Shown here: positions 46,393 to 55,235 of the stretch, in pieces | Layout: each line of letters opens with the position of its first letter | How positions within the stretch are numbered: position 1 is the first letter of the stretch | NCBI RefSeq assembly: GCF_002979535.1 | Contig: NZ_PCPB01000007.1 | Span: 113,945-177,944, forward strand | Length of the DNA: 64,000 nt | Source: Brevundimonas sp. MYb52 | Lineage (GTDB): Bacteria > Pseudomonadota > Alphaproteobacteria > Caulobacterales > Caulobacteraceae | Direction: 5' to 3' | Translations under genes and position numbers: made by a program | The notes under the pieces: model-generated | Databases searched by the model: none | What the model saw: the letters and a program-made list of their open reading frames with translations, nothing else | Told to the model about the DNA's origin: nothing

Positions 46393-48042
46393 TCAGCCTT
46401 CCAACGTCTCGATCAATTCGCCCATGTTCCTGATGAAAACCTGGGTGGAGACGCATTCGACCGGATAGTCGGTGCTATAGGGCGAGGTGTCCCACAGGTC
46501 GCCGACGCGGGTGGTCTGATACTCGCCGCCCGTCACCGCCGCCGGGGCCTCGCCGATATAGGGGTTGGAGGTCGTGGTCAGCGGCGAGGGCCAGTAGCCG
46601 CGTGCGTTCAATCCGGCGACCAGTTCGGCGGCGCGGCCCGGTCCGGGCCTGGCCAGACGCCGCGCGTCCGACGACATGTCCCAGACGTCCACGTCCTGAA
46701 GGGTGAAGTATTTCGGCAGGTGCAGCGTGCCGGGGCGGGCCTTCAGCGGTGAGTTGCGGCTGACTTCCTCGGGGGACTGCGCCGCCAGTTCCTCGTACTC
46801 GCGGCGCAGGGCGGCGGTGTCGACGTTGCGGAACGAGCCGTAGTGGACGATCAGGTTGTTCGGGTTGGTATCCGCGTAATACTGGCCATTGGTGATGTTG
46901 GACCCGCGCCGGTGGATATAGACCGGGGTGTTCGAGCCCTCGAGGATGAAGGTCGGGTGGGTGCGGCCCGGCGCGATCAGGTTCTGCGGCGTCTTCACCT
47001 GATCCAGCCAGTCCAGGGCCTCTGGCAGGCGGGCGATGTATTTGCGGTCGCCGGTCAGGCGGTAGAAGCCCAGCATCGACTTGATGTTGGCGCCTGTGGC
47101 GTGGGTGGCGAAAGCCTGCGGCTCGATGGTCCGCGCGCCGGCGGGCTTCAAGGTGTCGGGGAAGTGCTGCAGGCCCCAGGCCGGTTGCGGCATGGGCTGC
47201 TGGGTCTTCACATAGATGTCCATGCCGCGATGGATGGCGTCCAGCAGGCGCGCGTCGCCGCGACCGTTCACCGCCAGCCCCTGATAGGCGTAGAGCAGGA
47301 ACTCCAGGTTCTCGCCCGCCACGTCGTCGTTGAAGGTGATGTAGGGGGTGTAGTCTTCGTGGCCATGGACGCCGCCGTTTTCGACGAAGGGATAGCGCTG
47401 GGGCCAGCCGCCGTTGGCGTACTGGGCGTCGAGGACGAACTGGATCGCCTTGTCCAGCGGTGCGCGATATTTCCGCTCGCGCTTCTCCAGATAGACCCGC
47501 AGCAACAGTTGCGAGGCCTCGGCCGTGCCGGCGTCGTCGAAGGTGGCGTTGCCGTAGTAGCGGTGGAATTCCTCCATCCGCCAGGCGTTCTTGCCATAGG
47601 TGGCGTACCAGCGCTTGAGCGCCTCTTCGCCCGCCGTGTCGATGACATAGTTCCAGCCGCCCGCCGGGTGCTGGCCGCGCACCAGGGCGTCGGTGGCGGA
47701 CTTGGCGGCCTGATAGAACTGTTCATCGCCGGTGGCGTGATAGGCGTCCAGATAGAGGTGGCCGACCGTCGCCGTGCCGGGCGGCTGGACCCAGATCATG
47801 GTCTGCGAGGCTTCCAGTTCGCCCCAACGACGCGAGAAGTCGGGCAGGACGTTCCAGACATAGCCGCCCTCGACGGCGGCCTCGTCGGTCATGAACCGGG
47901 CGGCGCGCTTCATCGTGGCCAGGACGGCGGCGCGGTCGGGCGCGGCCTGAAGCACCGTTTTGGCCAGGGCAGGGGCGGAAGCGGCCGTGAAGGTCGCGGC
48001 GGTGCCGGCGGCCAGCAGGGCGCGGCGGTTCATGAGCGTCAT
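46393..48042 (-). CDS. Exported pectate lyase, PL10 type
   Basis: 549 residues. A twin-arginine-like signal (NRRALLAAGTAATFTAASAPALA) exports it. The catalytic part is the PL10/Pel-15 type (alpha/alpha toroid): ASQTMIWVQPPGTATVGHLYLDAY, HPAGGWNYVIDTAG, DAQYANGGWPQRYPF, YTPYITFNDDVAGENLEFLLYAYQ. An extra N-terminal segment and long C-terminal region (GARTIEPQ ... DVWDMSSDARRLARPG) make it longer than the minimal domain. It should cleave polygalacturonate by beta-elimination outside the cytoplasm. The operator motif lies 68 nt upstream. Confidence 0.9.
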   Translation of the reverse strand: MTLMNRRALLAAGTAATFTAASAPALAKTVLQAAPDRAAVLATMKRAARFMTDEAAVEGGYVWNVLPDFSRRWGELEASQTMIWVQPPGTATVGHLYLDAYHATGDEQFYQAAKSATDALVRGQHPAGGWNYVIDTAGEEALKRWYATYGKNAWRMEEFHRYYGNATFDDAGTAEASQLLLRVYLEKRERKYRAPLDKAIQFVLDAQYANGGWPQRYPFVENGGVHGHEDYTPYITFNDDVAGENLEFLLYAYQGLAVNGRGDARLLDAIHRGMDIYVKTQQPMPQPAWGLQHFPDTLKPAGARTIEPQAFATHATGANIKSMLGFYRLTGDRKYIARLPEALDWLDQVKTPQNLIAPGRTHPTFILEGSNTPVYIHRRGSNITNGQYYADTNPNNLIVHYGSFRNVDTAALRREYEELAAQSPEEVSRNSPLKARPGTLHLPKYFTLQDVDVWDMSSDARRLARPGPGRAAELVAGLNARGYWPSPLTTTSNPYIGEAPAAVTGGEYQTTRVGDLWDTSPYSTDYPVECVSTQVFIRNMGELIETLEG

Positions 48043-48109
48043 GGTGTCTTCCTCGGATGCGTCGCCTGGCAGCTCTGACGGCTGCTTGAGTTGGCGAAGC
48101 TAAACATGG

Positions 48110-48124
48110 ATGACACCGGTTTCC
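48110..48124 (-). promoter_or_regulatory. Uronate-regulon operator upstream of pectate lyase
   Basis: ATGACACCGGTTTCC, one of six copies of the local motif (consensus GAnACCGGTnTC), 68 nt before the pectate lyase start. Confidence 0.65.
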
Positions 48125-48169
48125 TAGTGTCGATGCACGGCTGAAAACGCGCCGGTTTTCACGAAACCG

Positions 48170-49216
48170 TCAGCGGCGGATGTCGAAGCCGCCGTCGCTC
48201 ATAGCCGCGCGCACCTCGGCGGCGGTGAACAGGTTGAAGTCGCCGGGAATGGAGTGCTTCAGGCCTGCCGCCGCCAGGCCGAAGTCGAGCGCTTCCTGAT
48301 CGGACCAGCCGCTCCACAGGCCGAACAGGACGCCAGACGCAAAGGCGTCGCCGCCGCCGACCCGGTCCACGACGCCGGTCATGTGGATGGCGTCGGTCGC
48401 GGTCTCGATCACGCCGCCGTCGGCGCCCCGCGTCAGCATGACCGCCGACAGGGCCTGATCGGCGACGCTTTCCTGAACTCGCAGGGTGCAGGCGATGCGT
48501 TGCAGGTGGGGAAAGGCGTCGAACGCGGCGGCGGCGGCCAGACGGCGGCGCGCATGGGGATCGGCGTCGTCGAACTTGGTCTTCAGCACCAGGGCGAAGT
48601 CGCGGTCGTCGGCGAAGGCGATCTCGGCCCCGGCCAGCATTTTGCCGAGCGTCGCGGGAGGATCGCCGGCCCATTGCTCCCACAGCTTGCCGCGGAAATT
48701 GCCGTCGTAGCTGATGCGCACGCCCTTCTTCACGGCGGCCTCGACCAGTTCGACCGCTGCGCGCGAGCCGTTGGGGCCGGTGGCGGGGGTGACGCCGGAA
48801 ACGTGCAGCCACTCATAGCCGTCGAGCAGGGCGTCCCAGTCGAAGGCGTCGGCGACGCGCTCGACAAAGGCCGAACCGGCGCGGTCGTAGAGGACCTCCG
48901 ACGGACGGCGCACGGCGCCCGGCGTCAGGAAGTAGAGACCCATGCGGCCGGGGACGAAGACAATGGGCGACGTGTCCACGCCGTAGCGCCGGACTTCGTC
49001 ACGCGCGGCCTGACCCAGGGCGTTGTCGGGCAGGACGGTAGCCATCGCCGCCGGTGCGCCGAAGCGGGCCAGGGCGACAGCGACATTGGCCTCGGCCCCG
49101 CCCGGACGCGCGGTCAGGGCCGGGGACTGCAGCAGCAGCTCGTTCTGGTTCGGACTGAACCGCAGCAGCATCTCGCCGAAGCAGAGAATTTTTGAGTTCG
49201 GGCGAGGGTTGCTCAT
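48170..49216 (-). CDS. kdgK: 2-keto-3-deoxygluconate kinase
   Basis: 348 residues, PfkB/ribokinase-family sugar kinase: N-terminal CFGEMLLRFSPN, GGAEANVAVALARFG substrate motif, and the C-terminal signature with catalytic Asp in GVVDRVGGGDAFASGVLFGL. Phosphorylates KDG to KDPG, the junction of the UxaA and KduD branches. The KDPG aldolase (eda) is not in this window. Last gene of kduI-kduD-kdgK; 21 nt after kduD. A GAAAAC/GTTTTC stem at 48143-48160 follows and may help end the transcript. Confidence 0.92.
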   Translation of the reverse strand: MSNPRPNSKILCFGEMLLRFSPNQNELLLQSPALTARPGGAEANVAVALARFGAPAAMATVLPDNALGQAARDEVRRYGVDTSPIVFVPGRMGLYFLTPGAVRRPSEVLYDRAGSAFVERVADAFDWDALLDGYEWLHVSGVTPATGPNGSRAAVELVEAAVKKGVRISYDGNFRGKLWEQWAGDPPATLGKMLAGAEIAFADDRDFALVLKTKFDDADPHARRRLAAAAAFDAFPHLQRIACTLRVQESVADQALSAVMLTRGADGGVIETATDAIHMTGVVDRVGGGDAFASGVLFGLWSGWSDQEALDFGLAAAGLKHSIPGDFNLFTAAEVRAAMSDGGFDIRR

Positions 49217-49237
49217 GATCGGAACGCTAGCGCGGGA

Positions 49238-49996
49238 TCAGCGCGCCAGCCAGCCGCCGTCGACCGGCAGGGTGATGCCCTGCACATAGTCGCTGGCGTG
49301 GCTGGCCAAGAAGACGGCGGCGCCGCCGATGTCCGACGGATCGCCCCAGCGGCCGGCGGGGATACGGCCCAGGATTTCCTTGGAGCGCACCGGGTCCTCT
49401 TGCAGGGCCTGGGTGTTGTCGGTGGCGAAGTAGCCGGGGGCAATGGCGTTGGCGTTGATGCCGTGCCTGGCCCACTCATTGGCCATCAGCTTGGTCAGGC
49501 CCGCCACGCCGGACTTCGATGCCGTGTAGGACGGCACGCGGATGCCGCCCTGATAGGACAGCATGGAGGCGGTGTTGATGATCTTGCCGCCGCGTTGGTC
49601 GGCGATCATGCGCCTGGCGGTCGCCTGGCTGAGGAAGAACAGCACCTTCAGATTGACGTTCATGACGTCGTCCCAGTCCTGCTCCGAGAAGTCCACGGCG
49701 TCGTTGCGGCGGATGATGCCGGCGTTGTTGACCAGGATGTCGACGGGGCCGAGGGCGGCGGTCGCCTCGTCCAGAACGCGCTCGACCGGTTCGATCGAGG
49801 TCAGGTCGGCCTGGATGGAGACGGCCTTGCGGCCCTTGGCCAGGACCTTGCCGACCGTGTCGTCAGAGGCGCGGCGCGCGACCGAGGCGACGTCGGCGCC
49901 TGCTGCGGCCAGGGCCAGGGCGATGCCCTGACCGATGCCCGTGTTGCCGCCGGTGACCAGTGCGACCTTGCCGGTCAGATCAAAAGGATTGGCCAT
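49238..49996 (-). CDS. kduD: 2-deoxy-D-gluconate 3-dehydrogenase (KduD)
   Basis: 252 residues, short-chain dehydrogenase: TGGNTGIGQGIALALA, NNAGIIRR, catalytic Ser in INTASMLSYQGG, Tyr-x3-Lys in YTASKSG. It reduces 3-deoxy-D-glycero-2,5-hexodiulosonate to KDG after KduI. In-frame ATGs at 50002 and 49996; TAAGGA is 9 nt before the second and too close to the first. It directly follows kduI, the standard pair. Confidence 0.92.
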   Translation of the reverse strand: MANPFDLTGKVALVTGGNTGIGQGIALALAAAGADVASVARRASDDTVGKVLAKGRKAVSIQADLTSIEPVERVLDEATAALGPVDILVNNAGIIRRNDAVDFSEQDWDDVMNVNLKVLFFLSQATARRMIADQRGGKIINTASMLSYQGGIRVPSYTASKSGVAGLTKLMANEWARHGINANAIAPGYFATDNTQALQEDPVRSKEILGRIPAGRWGDPSDIGGAAVFLASHASDYVQGITLPVDGGWLAR

Positions 49997-50008
49997 GCCC
50001 ATAGGTCC

Positions 50009-50866
50009 TTACTTCAGCTGACAGATGTCGAGCTTGTTCATGTCGGTATAGTCCAGGTTCTCGCCGCCCATGCCCCAGATGAAGGTATAGTTCGACGTCC
50101 CTGCGCCCATGTGGATCGACCACGGCGGGCAGATCACGGCCTCGCCGTCGGCGACGACGATGTTGCGGGACTTGTCCGGCTCACCCATGAAGTGGAAGAC
50201 GCGGTCGTCCGCGCCCAGGCCGAAGTAGAGGTAGGCTTCCGAGCGGCGGTCGTGAATGTGCGGCGGCATGGTGTTCCACACCGAGCCCGGCTTCAGCTCC
50301 GTCACGCCCAGCAGCAGCTGGCAGGACTTCACCTTGGCCGGCACGATGTACTGATAGATGGTCCGCTCGTTGGAGGTTTCCAGCGCGCCCATCTCCAGCG
50401 GCACGGCGTCGGCGATCGATATTCGCGTCAGATCGTAGCGGGCGTGGGCCAGGGTGGCGACCAGATAGAATTTGGCGGGGTCAGCCGCGTCCTTCGAGGT
50501 GAAGGAGACGTCGACCGAGCCCATCGGCACATAGGCGCCGTCGCGGAAGCCCAGTTCCAGAACCTCGCCGTCGACGGTGACCGTTCCGGGGCCGCCGATG
50601 TTGACGACGCCCAGTTCGCGGCCTTGCAGGAAGGGTGCGCCGGCCAGGGATTCCGGCACGGAATGGGTCGGCAGGGCCAGGGGGCTTTCCGTCGGGGTCG
50701 CGCCGCCCATGATCATCCGCTCATGGTGCGAATAGTTCAGGCTGATCTTGCCCGGAGCGAACAGGCCCTCGATCAGGTAGCGATCCCGCAACTGCTGGTT
50801 CGTGGCGCCGTCCATCATGTCGGGATGGGTGGCCTGATAGACCTTGTCGTACATGGGGTCGTACAT
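50009..50866 (-). CDS. kduI: 5-keto-4-deoxyuronate isomerase (KduI)
   Basis: 285 residues, cupin-fold KduI of normal length. [29 protein letters not shown] and [19 protein letters not shown] (with the metal-binding histidines and Glu) are diagnostic, as is [24 protein letters not shown]. It isomerises 4-deoxy-L-threo-5-hexosulose uronate, the spontaneous product of unsaturated galacturonate. GGGAG precedes the start; an operator copy lies 58 nt upstream. A second, unrelated isomerase for the same step may be encoded divergently. Confidence 0.95.
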   Translation of the reverse strand: MYDPMYDKVYQATHPDMMDGATNQQLRDRYLIEGLFAPGKISLNYSHHERMIMGGATPTESPLALPTHSVPESLAGAPFLQGRELGVVNIGGPGTVTVDGEVLELGFRDGAYVPMGSVDVSFTSKDAADPAKFYLVATLAHARYDLTRISIADAVPLEMGALETSNERTIYQYIVPAKVKSCQLLLGVTELKPGSVWNTMPPHIHDRRSEAYLYFGLGADDRVFHFMGEPDKSRNIVVADGEAVICPPWSIHMGAGTSNYTFIWGMGGENLDYTDMNKLDICQLK

Positions 50867-50923
50867 GCGGGGCTCCCTGGGAACTCGCGGCGGATCTTGC
50901 GTCCGTCCTTCGGTGGACTAGGT

Positions 50924-50935
50924 AACCGGTGTCAT
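50924..50935 (+). promoter_or_regulatory. Uronate-regulon operator between kduI and the RpiB-type gene
   Basis: AACCGGTGTCAT, a copy of the local motif, in the 140-bp divergent region; 58 nt from kduI and 72 nt from the rightward gene. Confidence 0.65.
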
Positions 50936-51006
50936 AGTAGGATGCAATCGGTTAGACCATAATCGTCGGGATCAGCCCGGCATCGCTTCGTCTTGAGGAC
51001 ACGCCC

Positions 51007-51648
51007 ATGAAGATCGCTCTCATCATCGAAAACAGCCAGGCCGCGAAGAGCGAAGTGGTTCACACCGCCCTGACCGCCGTTGCAGAGCCCCTGGGCCATC
51101 AGGTCTTCCACTACGGCATGTACGCGCCCGAGGATAAGGCCTCGCTGACCTATGTCATGAACGGTCTGCTGGCGGGCATCCTGCTGAACTCGGGCGCCGC
51201 CGACTTCGTCGTCACGGGCTGCGGCACGGGCATGGGCTCCATGCTGGCCTCCAACTCCATGCCGGGCGTCTTCTGCGGCCTGGTGATCGATCCCACCGAC
51301 GCCTTCCTGTTCGGTCAGATCAACGACGGCAACGCCATCTCCATGCCCTACGCCAAGGGCTTCGGCTGGGCGGCTGAGCTGAACCTGCAGGACGTCTATC
51401 GCAAGCTGTTCGAGGGCGAGCGCGGTCTGGGTTATCCCAAGGAACGCGCCGAGATCATGGCCAAGAACCGCGGCATCCTGAAGAACCTGAAGGCCGTCAC
51501 CTGCAACGACATGTTGACCGTCCTGAAGGCCATCGACCAGGATCTGCTCAAGGCGTCCATCGCGGGTGAAAAGTTCCAGGAATACTTCTTCGCCAACGCC
51601 ACCGACGAGGGCATTCGCGAGTACCTGAAGGGTGTCCTCAGCGCCTAA
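51007..51648 (+). CDS. RpiB-superfamily isomerase, DhuI/KdgI-like
   Basis: 213 residues of the RpiB/LacAB sugar-isomerase superfamily: N-terminal MKIALIIENSQAAKSEVVH, active-site loop DFVVTGCGTGMGSMLASNSMPGVFCGL, DPTDAFLFGQINDGNAISMPYAKGFGW, C-terminal IDQDLLKASIAGEKFQEYFF. It is longer than RpiB (~150) and matches the streptococcal group in which DhuI isomerises 4-deoxy-L-threo-5-hexosulose uronate. Its place divergent from kduI agrees with that role. GAGGA precedes the start; a terminator follows. Confidence 0.85.
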   Translation: MKIALIIENSQAAKSEVVHTALTAVAEPLGHQVFHYGMYAPEDKASLTYVMNGLLAGILLNSGAADFVVTGCGTGMGSMLASNSMPGVFCGLVIDPTDAFLFGQINDGNAISMPYAKGFGWAAELNLQDVYRKLFEGERGLGYPKERAEIMAKNRGILKNLKAVTCNDMLTVLKAIDQDLLKASIAGEKFQEYFFANATDEGIREYLKGVLSA

Positions 51649-51675
51649 TCCGCGCTCGAAGCGGCCTTAAGAAAC

Positions 51676-51705
51676 AGGCGGTCGGCGCGCAGGCGTCGAC
51701 CGCCT
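51676..51705. terminator. Bidirectional terminator between isomerase and lacI-type gene
   Basis: AGGCGGTCG and CGACCGCCT, perfect 9-bp arms with a 12-nt loop, followed by TTGTCGTTGT on the plus strand and TGTTTC on the minus strand; it lies between convergent genes. Confidence 0.7.
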
Positions 51706-51722
51706 TTGTCGTTGTGGTTGGC

Positions 51723-52751
51723 TCAGTGTTCCAGGGGCGTGGCGGAATGGCGCACGACCAGGGCTGGACGGACCTCGGGCTGCTGCAGCTTGGCCGGATC
51801 AACGCCGCGGGTGGGGGCCAGCAGCTTTTCGGCCGCCATCCGGCCCATGTCGCGGATGGGCAGGCGCACCGAGGTCAGGTTCGGCCAGGCCCGTGCCGCC
51901 ATCGGCAGGTCATCGAAGCCCACGATCGACAGGTCGCGCGGCAGCTCCATGCCGCGCTCACGCGCCGCCTGCATGACGCCTAAGGCCATGTCGTCGTTCA
52001 GGGTGAAAATAGCGGTTGGCGGTTCGGGCAGCGACAGCAGGGCATGGCCCGCCTCGACGCCGGATTCGTAGGTATAGGCGCCCTGCAGGTCATAGGCGGC
52101 GGGGACGTCGATGCCGCGTTCGGCCAGGGCGTCGATGAAGCCCTGGCCCCGGACGACCGAGGACCGGAACGAGGCCAGGCCGCGCACCAGGGCGATGCGC
52201 CGGTGGCCCAGATCAGCCAGGTGTTGCGCGGCTTCGGCTGCGCCGATCCAGTCGTTGGTCACGACCATGTTCTGGGGCTCGTCCAGCGTCAGGGAGGCGA
52301 TGCGGACATAGGGGCAGTCCAGTTCGCGCAGCAGCTCGATCACCGAATCATCCTCGGACACCGAGGGCGGCATGATGACGCCGAACAGGCGCTGACGCTC
52401 GATGAAGCCGCGAATGTCCTTCAACAGGGTGGGGGAGTTCCGGCTGCAAGGATGGACGACCAGCTCAAAGCCCGACCCCTTCAGCGCGTCCAGGATGCCC
52501 TGCTGCATGTTGACGACATAGGTGGGGCTGGGCTGGTCGTAGATCATCCCGACCAGGAAAGACCGGCGAAACGCCAGGCCGCGCGCCTGCGGGTCGGGGA
52601 CGAAGCCCAGTTCGTCGATCGCCGCCTGGACCCGCTCACGCGTGTCCTCTCGCACGAAAGGCGACTGGTTTATGACGCGGGAAACCGTCTTCTTGGAGAC
52701 CTCGGCCACGCGGGCGACGTCGTTTATGGTGGCGCGCTTGCCTGTCTTCAT
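51723..52751 (-). CDS. LacI-family transcriptional regulator of the uronate island
   Basis: About 342 residues: LacI HTH and hinge (RATINDVARVAEVSKKTVSRVINQSPFVREDTRERVQAAIDELGFVPDPQARGLAF) and a periplasmic-binding-type effector domain (LVGMIYDQPSPTYVVNMQQGIL ... TIFTLNDDMALGVMQAARERG, SIVGFDDLPMA). The frame is open to 52913, but ATG 52751 puts the HTH near the N-terminus; a TTG at 52775 with AAGGGG upstream is the alternative. One copy of the TGACACCGGT motif lies in its own upstream region. It is the only LacI-type regulator here and the best candidate for binding the six sites. Confidence 0.9.
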   Translation of the reverse strand: MKTGKRATINDVARVAEVSKKTVSRVINQSPFVREDTRERVQAAIDELGFVPDPQARGLAFRRSFLVGMIYDQPSPTYVVNMQQGILDALKGSGFELVVHPCSRNSPTLLKDIRGFIERQRLFGVIMPPSVSEDDSVIELLRELDCPYVRIASLTLDEPQNMVVTNDWIGAAEAAQHLADLGHRRIALVRGLASFRSSVVRGQGFIDALAERGIDVPAAYDLQGAYTYESGVEAGHALLSLPEPPTAIFTLNDDMALGVMQAARERGMELPRDLSIVGFDDLPMAARAWPNLTSVRLPIRDMGRMAAEKLLAPTRGVDPAKLQQPEVRPALVVRHSATPLEH

Positions 52752-52859
52752 CGCCCGCGAATCGTCTTCCGACAACAGCGTTCCCCTTCGTGTCCTTATT
52801 CGGCCATAAGGCATAGCCCCGCTGGCGGTCGCGCGCCATGGGGTGTTTTCAAGGCGGAT

Positions 52860-52873
52860 TGACACCGGTTTCC
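52860..52873. promoter_or_regulatory. Uronate-regulon operator between lacI-type and hydratase genes
   Basis: TGACACCGGTTTCC at the middle of the divergent region: 75 nt before the hydratase start and 108 nt before the regulator start, so it could give both autoregulation and control of the rightward genes. Confidence 0.65.
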
Positions 52874-52948
52874 TAACCCGACCATTATCCGGCGTTTTCC
52901 AATGGGGCGTCATTTGACCGACCAGATCATTCTTTCGGAGCGCCGCGC

Positions 52949-53776
52949 ATGACGGCGAGCCCTGTTCAGACGCCGGACGCCGATCAGGCTGTCGCCGAGA
53001 CCTTCGTCAGCGGGCGCCTCGCCGCGCGAGCCGTGACCGACTATCCGGGCGAGAAGCCCGAGCAAATGGCGCGGTCCTACGCCATTCAGGACGCCGCCAT
53101 CGCCCTCTACCCGGACCGGGTCGTGGGCTGGAAGGTCGGCGGCGTGCCTCCGGCGCAGCAGTCGGCGCTGGGCATCCATCGCCTGGCCGGCGCCATCTTC
53201 GCAGGAAACGTCTGGACCGCAGGCGAGGCCCCGACGCCTCTGCCGGCGATCGAGGGCGGTTTCGCCGCTGTCGAGGCCGAGTTCATCGCCCGCATCGGCG
53301 CGGATGCGGACCCGGCCAAGACCGACTGGACCATCGAGGAAGCCGCCGATCAGATCGACGCCGTCTTCCTCGGCGTGGAGCTGGCGGGCAGTCCGCTGTC
53401 AGCCATTAACGACCTGGGCTCGGCCGTGGTCGCCTCTGATTTCGGCAACAACGGCGGTCTGGTGATCGGCCCGGAACTGACCGATTGGCGCGAGCGTATG
53501 GACGCGATCGAGGTCGAGACCGTCATCGATGGCGTCAGCGTAGGCAAGGGCGGCTCGCTGTCGCTGGCTGGGGGCGCGCTGGAATCGGTGCGCTTCCTGC
53601 TGGAGCACTGCGCACGTTGGGGCCGTCCCCTGACGGCGGGGACGCTGATCTCGACCGGCGCCGTGACCGGGGTTCACCGCATCTACGCCGGCAGTGAATC
53701 GACGTGCGTGTTCGACGGCGTGGGAGAAATTCGCTGCACGGTCGTCAAGGCCGCGCCGCACTCGACACAAGACTAG
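52949..53776 (+). CDS. 2-keto-4-pentenoate hydratase family protein
   Basis: 275 residues of the MhpD/fumarylacetoacetase-related fold: RSYAIQDAAIALYPDRVVGWKVGG, metal-ligand Glu residues in FAAVEAEFIARIG, LGVELAGS, DFGNNGGLVIG, and TAGTLISTGAVTG. MhpD-type enzymes hydrate 2-keto-4-pentenoates. The gene sits between the LacI-type regulator and the hexuronate transporter and shares the operator, so its substrate may be a dehydrated 2-keto sugar acid rather than an aromatic ring product; that is inference. GGAGCG precedes the start. Confidence 0.82.
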   Translation: MTASPVQTPDADQAVAETFVSGRLAARAVTDYPGEKPEQMARSYAIQDAAIALYPDRVVGWKVGGVPPAQQSALGIHRLAGAIFAGNVWTAGEAPTPLPAIEGGFAAVEAEFIARIGADADPAKTDWTIEEAADQIDAVFLGVELAGSPLSAINDLGSAVVASDFGNNGGLVIGPELTDWRERMDAIEVETVIDGVSVGKGGSLSLAGGALESVRFLLEHCARWGRPLTAGTLISTGAVTGVHRIYAGSESTCVFDGVGEIRCTVVKAAPHSTQD

Positions 53777-53863
53777 TATCAACATCAGCGCGAACTCGTC
53801 CGCCGTTCAGGGCGGTCAAGAAGACGGGACGCGCGAGGAAACCAAGGGAATGGGTCTCGTACC

Positions 53864-55168
53864 ATGAGTGACGCTTCGAAAGCCGCACCCGCCGGGGAGG
53901 GGCCGATCCGCGTGACGGCGCCGCCGGCGGGCAAGTACCGCTGGATCGTGATGTGGCTGCTGTTCGCCGCCATGGTCATCAACTACGTCGACCGTCAGAT
54001 GATCGGCTTCCTGAAGCCGACGCTGTCGACCGAGTTTGGCTGGTCCGAGACGGACTATGCCGACATCGTCTTCTGGTTCCAGGCCTCCTACGCCGTCTTC
54101 TACCTGATCTTCGGTCGGGTGATGGACAAGATTGGCGCGCGCTGGGGTCTGGGGATCGCCTTCCTGATCTGGCAGATCGGCCACATGATGCACGGCGCCG
54201 CGCGCGACCTGTCGCACTTCATCATGGCGCGCATGATCCTGGGTGTCGGCGAGGCCGGCGGCTTCCCTGGCGGCATCAAGGCTGTGGCTGAGTGGTTCCC
54301 CAAGAAGGAACGCGCCTTCGCCACGGGCCTGTTCAATGCCGGCACCAACATCGGCGCCATCGTCACCCCCCTGCTTATCCCGGTGCTGGTGCTCAGCTTC
54401 GGCTGGCAGATGGCCTTTGTGGTGACTGGCTTGCTGGGACTGATCTGGCTGCCGATCTGGCTGATTGTCTATCGCCGTCCGCGTGAACAGAAGAACCTGA
54501 CGCAGGCCGAGTTGGAATGGATCGAGCAGGACCCCGCCGACACCGTCGAGAAGATCGGCTGGAAGAAGCTGCTGACGGTCAAGGAAACCTGGGCCTACGC
54601 CGCGGGCAAGTTCCTGATCGACCCGATCTGGTGGATGTTCCTGTTCTGGCTGCCTGACTTCCTGGGCAAGAGCTACGGTCTGGACCTGAAGACCTTTGGT
54701 CCGCCCATCGTGGCCATCTATCTGCTGTCGGATGTCGGTTCGGTCGGCGGCGGCTGGCTGTCGGGGCGGTTCATGAAGATGGGCATGAGCCTGAACAAGG
54801 CGCGCAAGCTGACCATGCTGATCTGCGCCCTGTGCGCGGTTCCGGTCGCCTTCGCCGCCTTCGCGTCCAACCTGTGGGTGGCGGTGCTGATCATCGGTCT
54901 GGCCACGGCGGCGCACCAGGGCTTCTCGGCCAACCTCTACGCCTTCCCCGGCGACGTCTTCCCGCGCTCGGCGGTGGGATCGGTCGTCGGCATCGGCGGG
55001 ATGCTGGGCGGCATCGGCGGCATGATCATGGCCAAGTACGCCGGCTTCGTCCTGGACAAGATCGGCACCTACACGCCCATCTTCGTGGTCGCGGCCTCGG
55101 CCTATCTGGTGGCCCTGCTGGTGGTTCACCTGATCTCGCCAAGATACGAACCGGCCAAGATCGGATGA
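53864..55168 (+). CDS. exuT: MFS hexuronate transporter, ExuT-like
   Basis: 434 residues, 12 predicted transmembrane segments, major facilitator superfamily, anion:cation symporter (ExuT/UhpT-like) group: YRWIVMWLLFAAMVINYVDRQMIGFLKPTLSTEFGWSETDYADIV is the family N-terminus, then RMILGVGEAGGFPGGIKAVAEWFPKKERAFATGLFNAGTNIGAIVTPLL. It should carry galacturonate or glucuronate across the inner membrane by proton symport. It follows the hydratase gene by 87 nt, likely one transcript, and ends at a terminator. Confidence 0.92.
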   Translation: MSDASKAAPAGEGPIRVTAPPAGKYRWIVMWLLFAAMVINYVDRQMIGFLKPTLSTEFGWSETDYADIVFWFQASYAVFYLIFGRVMDKIGARWGLGIAFLIWQIGHMMHGAARDLSHFIMARMILGVGEAGGFPGGIKAVAEWFPKKERAFATGLFNAGTNIGAIVTPLLIPVLVLSFGWQMAFVVTGLLGLIWLPIWLIVYRRPREQKNLTQAELEWIEQDPADTVEKIGWKKLLTVKETWAYAAGKFLIDPIWWMFLFWLPDFLGKSYGLDLKTFGPPIVAIYLLSDVGSVGGGWLSGRFMKMGMSLNKARKLTMLICALCAVPVAFAAFASNLWVAVLIIGLATAAHQGFSANLYAFPGDVFPRSAVGSVVGIGGMLGGIGGMIMAKYAGFVLDKIGTYTPIFVVAASAYLVALLVVHLISPRYEPAKIG

Positions 55169-55179
55169 TCTGACGCCGA

Positions 55180-55213
55180 GAGGGGCGCTCGTCTGAGGGG
55201 GCGGGCGCCCCTC
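55180..55213 (+). terminator. Terminator after exuT
   Basis: GAGGGGCGC and GCGCCCCTC, perfect 9-bp arms with a 16-nt loop, followed by TTCAATT, starting 11 nt after the stop codon. Confidence 0.7.
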
Positions 55214-55235
55214 TTCAATTCTGGAGGAGGCGGAA

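Noticed and set aside
48143..48160. GAAAAC/GTTTTC inverted repeat considered as a further uronate operator
   Set aside because: It does not match the motif of the other six sites and is better explained as a weak terminator after kdgK.
52752..52913. N-terminal extension of the LacI-type regulator up to 52913
   Set aside because: It would add 54 residues before the HTH, unlike LacI proteins, and would run through the operator; ATG 52751 or TTG 52775 is more likely.
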